Assembly (NCBI RefSeq): GCF_026151205.1
Contig: NC_087077.1
Coordinates: forward strand, 19,008,975 to 19,072,974
DNA: 64,000 nucleotides
Source of the DNA: Bolinopsis microptera
Taxonomy: Eukaryota > Ctenophora > Tentaculata > Lobata > Bolinopsidae
Reading direction: 5' to 3'
The notes beneath the pieces are model-generated. The model made no database searches, had not been told where the DNA came from, and saw nothing but the letters and a program-made list of their open reading frames with translations. Each line of letters begins with the position of its first letter. Within the stretch, counting starts at the first letter, position 1. Positions 56,590-64,000 of the stretch are shown here, piece after piece. Made by a program: the position numbers and the translations under genes.

Positions 56590-57835
56590 CATACCTACCA
56601 CTACATACCTACCATTACATACCTACCACTACATACCTACCACTACATACCTACCATTACATACCTACCATTACATACTCGTCGTCAGCATTGGTGAGTT
56701 TAATAGGTAATTAGTAGTACATCCCTCTGTACTACATACCTACCATTACATACCTACCATTACATACTCGTCGTCAGCATTGGTGAGTTTAATAGGTAAT
56801 TAGTAGTACATCCCTCTGCTGCATACCTACCATTACATACCTACCACTACATACCTACCATTACATACCTACCACTACATACCTACCACTACATATCTAC
56901 CACTACATACCTACCACTACATACCTACCACTTCATACCTACCACTACATACCTACCACTACATACCTACCATTACATACCTACCACTACATACCTACCA
57001 CTTCATACCTACCACTACATACCTACCACTACATATCTACCATTACATACCTACCACTTCATACCTACCACTACATACCTACCACTACATACCTACCACT
57101 ACATACCTACCACTACATATCTACCACTACATACCTACCACTACATATCTACCACTACATACCTACCACTACATATCTACCACTACATATCTACCACTAC
57201 ATACCTACCGCTACATATCTACCACTACATATCTACCACTACATACCTACCACTACATACCTACCACTACATATCTACCACTACATATCTACCACTACAT
57301 ATCTACCACTACATACCTACCACTACATACCTACCATTACATACCTACCACTACATATAGTACATATCTACCACTACATACCTACCATTACATACCTACC
57401 ACTACATACCTACCACTACATACCTACCATTACATACCTACCACTACATATCTACCACTACATATCTACCACTACATACCTACCACTTCATACCTACCAC
57501 TACATACCTACCACTTCATACCTACCATTACATACCTACCACTACATATCTACCACTACATATCTACCACTTCATACCTACCATTACATACCTACCACTA
57601 CATACCTACCACTACATATCTACCACTACATACGTACCACTACATACCTACCACTACATACCTACCACTACATACCTACCATTACATACCTACCACTACA
57701 TATCTACCACTACATATCTACCACTACATACCTACCACTTCATACCTACCACTACATACCTACCACTACATACCTACCATTACATACCTACCACTACATA
57801 TCTATCACTACATACCTAGCATCACATATAATACT
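56590..57835. repeat. 14-bp minisatellite, roughly 85 copies
   Basis: Unit TACCTACCACTACA with common variants (ATTACA, ACTTCA, ATATCT). It begins 27 bp after TBCD exon 11. Near its start, two extra copies of the exon 11 end plus donor are embedded (56679-56720 and 56767-56810). Confidence 0.97.
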
Positions 57836-58879
57836 GTTGTTTAATGTTTCTACCACTACATCATGTATAATCATCAAAGGATCGTTCATTGAACACCAGT
57901 GCTACGGCTAGACGACAATACAATGTCATTTTTAGACATGAGTGATTTAATTATTTAGAACCATCTCCAAGGATAAGACAAATGAAACAACCTTTGAAAC
58001 GATCATCAGAACTAAGCTAACATTTGTATAATTAATACCTCCGCATTCGTTTATTAATTAGTATCTGGCCTTCCTAATGAATAATAATGCAGCTACAAAA
58101 TAAGCTAAATAAGTGTATATGCTATGTATGATAGGCATGATCAGTTATTATTGATCGTGATATTAACTGATCACTGATAAAATTGATAAATAAAATAGTC
58201 ACCAAAATAAAAAAGTCACCAAAGTTTCTTTACATTATACAATACTAGAAACCCGCTAGTCGAAAGCTTTGTTCGAGAAAATTTTATAAATCAGTTATGT
58301 TTTAATTTCTTTTCATCGTCTTATCTAGCTAGCTAGTAGCTATGTTATACTTTAGAAATCATGGATTTTATTTTACAATGACAACAACGTTGTAAGTATT
58401 CAAATTCCCTAAACGATACTTTTTACCTCATAAAAAGATATCAATCACAACCAAAGTTATGAATAGTCATAGCGTGAGCGTAAAAGTGAACTAGTCATGA
58501 CGTTTCATAAAGCATGGCAACGCGCGTTGCTAATGTGTGCTTGCTAGAGCACGTGCAATCTCTTGAAGCCACGACGCAGGTATCCTTTGCTAAAATAACA
58601 CCGTTATTCTAACGTTAATTTTACCTCACTTCCGACGTTAATTATACAAAATCTAAAGCCTAAATCAAAATTCTAAGAATGCTGTCTCGTATTCCTGTCC
58701 TTTTTCTACAACCCTTGTAAAAATCGCGAGGTTTCAACTCCATTTGCGAGCTGGAATTGGTCAAGAAGAAGGGTAAATTTTGGTAAATTTTCAGTGTTTT
58801 TTTTGTTTCGTCAAGTTTAAAATTAAAAATATAATATAGATACATCTTCTAACTAACTAACTACATCTTCAGTCTTCAC
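57836..58879. other. No gene seen (putative TBCD intron 11)
   Basis: About 1 kb of AT-rich sequence. I looked for the next TBCD exon and did not find it. Confidence 0.5.
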
Positions 58880-59186
58880 TAAGATTCCATTAATGAAGAG
58901 ATATAGTAAAGCATTGAACTGAGATTATATGGACAATTTATATGTTATACATTACGGAGTTCAACAAGTTTAATAAAATTGTGGAATTACCAGTTGTTCC
59001 AGCACACACTTTGGCACACCGTGCATTTCCAGCGCTCTCTTCACCATTTAAAATCATCACATTCGAACTGAAATTAATCATAATATTAGCTTTATAATAT
59101 CATGTTTATATTAATATAATTAGTTCATTCTCTCGTGGGGGCTTGTTTCAAAAACGTTAATAGTCCTCTCATGGAACAATGAACCA
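58880..59186 (-). pseudogene. Duplicated segment with a spare 77-nt exon
   Basis: 58880-59186 is a direct duplicate of about 59967-60266. It includes a copy of the 77-nt exon (59067-58991) with its acceptor and donor, reading NVMILNGEESAGNARC. No matching terminal exon is found further downstream, so this is a partial duplication. Confidence 0.7.
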
Positions 59187-59570
59187 TGGCCAGGTAGCGC
59201 AGTTGGTTAGAACGCCTGTCTTACAATCGTAAGGTTGCGAGTTCGAAACCCACTGACTGCCTGGTCGTGGGGTGAGCGTCGTCGACGTTCAGCTAAGGAT
59301 CATGAGTGGTCTATGCAGCCCCCCGGTCTACTCAGCCGAATACTCGAGAAATCGGGTGTGAGGGTTAAATGAGGAGCTGCACATTGCAGCAAAGTCTCGG
59401 ACGAAGAAAGTATGGTACACACTACCTTAACCGTCACTGGCCAAAAAAGATCCTTCGGCTTCCTGTAATTGGCTGGTTGCACTTGTGTAACATTGTGGCT
59501 GTTGGAATACACCGAAGTAAAATAAGTGTCTAGATAAAAAAAATAAAAATAAAAAAAACCCATGCAATAG
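59187..59570 (+). mobile_element. tRNA-derived SINE
   Basis: The 5' part (59190-59262) is tRNA-like: TAGCGCAGTTGG fits a pol III A box and GAGTTCGAAACC a B box, with a tRNA-like end GCCTGG. A unique body follows, then an A-rich tail (AAAAAAATAAAAATAAAAAA). The anticodon stem does not pair well, so this is not a working tRNA gene. It interrupts one copy of the duplicated segment (58880-59186); the other copy at about 60266 is uninterrupted. Confidence 0.88.
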
Positions 59571-59614
59571 TTCTTAGCTCCGTATTCACCATGATGATGT
59601 TTTGGAGATAGTTT

Positions 59615-61315
59615 TTAACACGTGTAGCCTATTGCAATCCATTCAACATTCCAGTTGTAAATTGTTGCATAATGAGAAGCATGTCCCCTTCTGAAGCGCA
59701 TCGTGAATCCTGTTCTTGTTGCGGAATAAACCGAAGAGGTACCTGTAGCTTCGTCGTGACCGCCACGTCCCTCTACTGATGTTGTTATTGTCGGTATTTT
59801 AACGAACCCACACCCGCTAATGTTTACATATATGGAGATGTCCTGAGAGCCATAACGTGAATGACTGGTTGAACTTCTACCTGAATAAAACGTGTGTTAG
59901 TTGAATTCATAATTTGATGTTACTTATATATATATAGTAATGATAATGGTAATTACATACATAACAATTCCATTAATGAAGAGATATAGTAAAGCATTGA
60001 ACTGAGATTATATGGACAATTTATATGTCATAAATTACGGAGTGCAACAAGTCTAATAAAATTGTGGAATTACCAGTTGTTCCAGCACACACTTTGGCAC
60101 ATCGTGCATTTCCAGCGCTCTCTTCGCCATTTAAAATCATCACATTCGAACTAAAATTAATCATATTAGCTTTATAATTATATCATGTTTATATTAATAT
60201 TAGTTCATTCTCTCGTGGGGGCTTGTTTCTAAAACTTTAACAGTCCTCTCACGGAACAATGAACCATTAACTTATACCATCAATTACACGATGTGAACAT
60301 TAAATTGAGAATGAAAGAATGCCCCCCCTCCGGCCCCCCTCCCCCGGCCCATGTTCTTAACCTGGTTGTTTGCAGAGCTTGTACTGATTCTGTCAATGTC
60401 ACCAGTGAGCGCTTGTTTGCTTTCGTGTTCTCCATTTCTCTAGTCAATGTTGTTTCCAGCTCTTCCACTTTATCAGTGGTCCCTCCTACCTCAGTCTGCA
60501 TATTCGAGCTGAAAATATTCATAAATATTACTTTTTCAAATCTGAACTCTGAAGTATCATTACTGAGCCCTATAAAGCAGTCGATTTTGTACTATAAATA
60601 GCTTAATAGTTCATTCTCACGTCGGGACTTGCCCTAAATAAAACTTAAGTCCTATCAGTATCATGGAGCGATGTATAATTTATACCATAAATTACACGAT
60701 GTAAACATTAAATTGAGAATGAAGGAATGCCCCCCCCCCCCTCCCCCGGCCCATGTTCTTAACCTGGTTGTTTGGAGAGCTTGTACTGTTTCAGTCAATA
60801 TCTCCAGTGAGCGCTTGTTTGCTTTCGTGTTCTCCATTTCCCGGGTCAATGTTGTTTCCAGCTCTTCCACTTTCTCAGTGGTACCTCCTACCTCAGTCTG
60901 CATATTCGAGCTGAAAATATTTATAAATATTACTTTTTCAAATCTGAACTCTGAAGTATCATACCTGAGCCCTATAAAGCAGTCGATTTTGTATATTAGC
61001 TCCATAGTTCATTCTCGCGTCGGGACTTGCCCTAAATAAAAATTAAGTCCTATCAGTATCATGGAGCGATGTATAATTTATACCATAAATTACACGATGT
61101 AAAAATTAAATTGAGAATAAAGGAATGCCCCCCCCCCCCCCCCCCCCCCCCCGGCCCATGTTCTCAACCTGGTTGTTTGCAGAGCTTGTACTGATTCAGT
61201 CAATGTCACCAGTGAGCGCTTGTGTTGCTTTCGTATTCTCCATTTCCCGGTCAATGTTGTTTCCAGCTCTTCCACTTTATCAGTGGTACCTCCTACCTCA
61301 GTCTGCATATTCGAG
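59615..61315 (-). CDS. Modular coiled-coil protein with triplicated exon and beta-rich C-terminal domain (5' end missing)
   Basis: Exons on the minus strand: 61315-61169, 60910-60764 and 60508-60362 (147 nt each, 49 codons), then 60150-60074 (77 nt) and a terminal exon 59880-59615. The three 147-nt exons are near copies, each entering and leaving in phase 2, and encode a coiled coil (KVEELETTLTREMENTKANK, SVQALQTT). The 77-nt exon leaves in phase 1, which fits the terminal exon exactly. That exon encodes 87 residues (DISIYVNISGCGFVKIPTIT, ATGTSSVYSATRTGFTMRF, WNVEWIAIGYTC then stop), resembling small beta-sandwich or lectin-like C-terminal domains of secreted invertebrate proteins. That likeness is recall rather than proof. 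No signal-peptide exon was found, since sequence beyond 61465 is a G run and poorly resolved. If TBCD continues to the right, this gene is nested in its intron. Confidence 0.6.
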
Positions 61316-61465
61316 CTGAAAATATTCAATATTACTTTTTCAAATCTGAACTCTGAAGTATCATTACTGAGCCCTATAAAGCAGTCGATTTTTGTATATT
61401 AGCTTCATAGTTCATTCTCACGTCGGGACTTGCCCTAAATAAAACTTAAGTCCTATCAGTATCAT
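60266..61465. repeat. About 395-bp tandem repeat, three units
   Basis: Units start near 60266, 60670 and 61070. Each contains one 147-nt coiled-coil exon (minus strand), a C-rich run of varying length and the boundary CCTATCAGTATCATGGAGC. The third unit runs into a G run at the point where a fourth would begin. Confidence 0.9.

Positions 61466-61558
<93 letters not shown>
61466..61558. repeat. 93-base poly-G run
   Basis: An uninterrupted G run replacing the sequence expected after CCTATCAGTATCAT. Probably an assembly or sequencing artefact. Confidence 0.95.
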
Positions 61559-61560
<2 letters not shown>

Positions 61561-62532
61561 AAGTGGAATATTTGTAGAAAATTTTTTAAATGTCTCCACT
61601 TTTTTTCGTGAATTTAAAACCATTGACAATAACAAAAAAACTACTTTATCTACAAAAAAATTTATAGAAATATTTGTGTGATTTTCTTTATCCATTACTG
61701 TTTTTAAACATTTTGGGTTCCAAAAAAGCTTTTTAGTAACATACATGGGGCATTAAAAAACCTTTAATTTTTGGTTTTTTTTTTTTATTTGTTTAACCAC
61801 TTTATATAATTTCATCAAGGACAAAAACCCCTATATGCTTTTTGCCTAAACTTTCTCATGTTTTTAAAACTGACTGACCGTCCCAAAAAAACCTTTTACT
61901 TGTTTTCTGGTCGTCCGTTTTTACAGTATTTTTTTTTTAGAGAAGGATATTTAGCCACAGGACTTTTTTTTGAAGACATCCTTTTTTTTAGCGAGGGCTT
62001 TTTAGCAAGGGGTTTTATCCCCAGGGGCAAGGTAAAAACTTGTTCCAATCTTTTTTTTTTTTTTCCCCTGAAACTAATATAAAAGATGTTTTTCATTTTT
62101 TTAACTTTTCAGACTTTTTTTTTAAAAATCTGAAAAAGTACTTTTTCGGAAAAGGACTCATTCTCTATCTCCCTTTTTCGCAAAAAATAACAACATAAAC
62201 CTACTAGGATTTTTGATGCTAAAAAAAGAAATCTTCGTAAAGAACTCGCTTTTGCAGATGACATGAAGCCTATGCCCATTCCCGTGGACGCAGTATTTCA
62301 GGGAAGAAGTTCCACTACCACACGAGACATGGAAGAATGATACGAAGGAGGTCCACGATTTGATGTTCAAAGTGACAATAAAATAGATCGTTGAACAAAA
62401 GCCATGGAAACGAGGTACCAAGGCTGTTCGTGGACGATGGTAAAGAAGTTCAAGTTACCTTTCCTGCATATATTAGAAGATGAAAACTCATCCGATTGAA
62501 TGAGAGGGGTTTAAATTGAGACCCTGCAGGAG
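61559..62532. other. Low-quality-looking region with many homopolymers
   Basis: Unusually frequent runs of T, A and C, for example TTTTTTTTTTTTTTTCCCC. No gene can be supported. Near 62285-62385 short protein-like stretches (EEVPLPHETWKND, on the plus strand) hint at a broken coding sequence. Confidence 0.4.
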
Positions 62533-63085
62533 TTGACTGAGTGTGGGAATGTTGAAGTGGGACCTGTCCCACTTTGCACTGGATGCTACTTTAGTAATAT
62601 GGTAGAATCGGAGGAAAAGCGATGCGGAGCGCAAACTAGTTTCAGCACAACCCTTCGAACGATCGACATACAGATCGGCAGAAACTCTGTTGCTGGAACG
62701 GGGGGGAAAAAACTAATTTTGGGGATTTGGCATCAGCATTCGATCAAGAAAGCGGAGCCAGGCTGAGAGTGTTCAAATGTCATGATTTGTTCGGAGCGAA
62801 CAAAAACTGTTACGGAAATAACTTTAGATGTTTCATCTCCTTTCTCCTTTCTCAGTGTTCCTACGCATCCTCTTCCTCATCCTGACATCCTCCTCCATAT
62901 CATCTCCTCAGACCTCCTCGTCTTCAGGAGGGGGTGGGGGGGGGGGGGGGATTTTTAGCTCAGCTTTCGATCAAGAAAGCGAAGCTGAGGAGTTCAAATG
63001 TCATGATTCCAAGGGTCGGGTAAGTATGTTTCGCACAACTATACGCCAGAAAGTTTGCAAGCCTGCAGGACGGCTTCTCAAATAA
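62533..63085 (+). other. Duplicated exon-like fragments, unidentified
   Basis: Two related stretches, about 62718-62820 (ASAFDQESGARLRVFKCHD, then CYGNNFRCF) and 62957-63021 (SSAFDQESEAEEFKCHDSKG), are similar in sequence. The second ends at a good donor, GTAAGTATG. They may be duplicated exons of an unknown Cys-containing gene or a repeat. A G run (62934-62950) lies between them. Confidence 0.3.
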
Positions 63086-63164
63086 TTCTTACTAATTTCA
63101 CAAGCATATCTGATGATGACTGCGATCTCTTGCCCATGAGGTGGATTACGATATAGTCAACACA

Positions 63165-64000
63165 CCTGATCCTTTCCTCCTTGGTCCTTTCCTCCTCACA
63201 AGTCTTCCTCCTCCTTATCCCCTCTCCTCCTCTCTCCTCCTCCCCTCCTCCCCCCCTCCCTCTCCTCCCTCCTACTCCTCCTTCTCCTCCTCCTTCCTCC
63301 CTCCTCCTCCTCCTCCCTCCCCCTCGTCCTCTACACTCCCCTCCTCAGTCGGCTTCTCTCTCAGTCCTTCTCCTCATCAGTCCTTCTCCTTTCAGTCCCT
63401 CAAAACTCCTCCTCCTCCTCTTCAATCTTCCGTCCTCCGCAGTCCGGAGTGATGTCTAAAACTGATTACGGAAATGACAGTTAGATGGTTCATCCTCCTG
63501 TCATCCTTCTCAGTGTTTCCTACGTCATCCTCTTCCTCATCCTGACATCCTCTTCCTTATTCATCCTCCTACAGACCTTCCTCTTCCTGCAGTCCTCCCT
63601 TCCTCCAGTCCTCCTCACCACCTATGCCTCCCTATCCTCAGTCCTCCTCTTACCTCAGTCCTCTTCCTCAGTCATCCTTCCCTCCTCAGTTCCTCCGCAG
63701 TCATCGATGTTCATTGTACTGTTCCTTCTCAGTCTCTCCGGCTCCCCTTCCGCATCCTCCTCCTCAGAAAGCGGACATTTTTACAGGCCCTCCTCTCCTA
63801 AGGTCTTCCTCCTCTGTCCCCTCCTCCTAACTTTCCGCCTCAGTTCCTCCTCCTAACCTCTTCCTCATCGGTCCCCCTCCTCCTAACTCTTCCTCCTCAT
63901 TCCCCCTCCTCCTAACTCTTCCTCCTCAGTCCTCCTCCTAACTCTTCCTCCTCAGTCCTTCTCTTCACTGTCTCCTGCAACCTCCTTCCCTCTCTTCCTC
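63165..64000. repeat. Polypyrimidine CCTCCT tract to window end
   Basis: Almost pure C/T with recurring CTCAGTC, TCATCCT and CCTAACTCTTCCTCCTCAGT units. A block at 62801-62890 reappears near 63462-63555 (TCATCCTCTTCCTCATCCTG plus ACATCCTC). In reverse complement the composition resembles the purine tract at 18496-20218. Open frames here are low complexity. Confidence 0.85.

Noticed and set aside
59188-59262. A tRNA gene
   Set aside because: Pol III boxes are present but the anticodon stem does not pair and a SINE body with an A-rich tail follows; called as a SINE.
61462-61746. Poly-proline open frame
   Set aside because: It is a translation of the 93-base G run.
63141-63856. Pro/Ser-rich frames at the right end
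   Set aside because: Low-complexity translations of the polypyrimidine tract.

Overview
The window is a stretch of AT-rich, repeat-rich nuclear DNA from an invertebrate animal. Genes have GT-AG introns, and exon phases can be followed on both strands. The gene set (QARS, DNAJC4-like, NOVA-like KH, ASPSCR1/TUG, PRMT3, TBCD) is metazoan. The repeat load (LINEs, one with a PHD finger and reverse transcriptase, a tRNA-derived SINE, foldbacks, MITEs, many minisatellites) and the secreted Cys-rich genes look like a cnidarian or similar marine invertebrate. That placement is inference; nothing here fixes the species.

Layout. 1-13.5 kb holds three head-to-tail minus-strand genes: two tandem DNAJC4-like J-protein genes (13474-11364 and 10465-8977), then glutaminyl-tRNA synthetase (8491 to 1354, last exon beyond the left edge). 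A 4-kb QARS intron contains two small secreted paralogues on the plus strand. 13.5-38.5 kb is mostly mobile DNA: a decayed LINE; a PHD-RT LINE broken by a 2.3-kb DNA element flanked by an 8-bp target duplication; a repeat cluster with a LINE ORF1 and a recurring TGTGACAAAGT motif; a CCCGGT-rich inverted-repeat element beside a perfect palindrome; and a 5'-truncated LINE reverse transcriptase. One orphan two-exon gene tail lies at 32.2-32.5 kb.

38.6-56.6 kb is a plus-strand housekeeping block: NOVA-like two-KH protein, ASPSCR1 (7 exons), PRMT3 (single coding exon) and TBCD (11 exons seen, 3' end not found). Transposons sit in ASPSCR1 intron 3 and TBCD intron 8, and minisatellites abut TBCD splice donors. 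58.9-61.5 kb carries a minus-strand gene built from a triplicated 147-nt coiled-coil exon, a 77-nt exon and a terminal beta-rich exon, with a SINE nearby. The right end has a 93-base G run, poorly resolved sequence and a long polypyrimidine tract.

The housekeeping genes serve separate functions: tRNA charging, mitochondrial or membrane chaperoning, RNA binding, membrane trafficking, ribosomal-protein methylation and tubulin folding. They are not an operon. The most unusual items are the nested secreted pair, the duplicated J-protein genes with a phase-compatible spare last exon, the LINE whose frame is exactly restored by removing the inserted element, the amplified splice donors in TBCD, and the modular coiled-coil gene.
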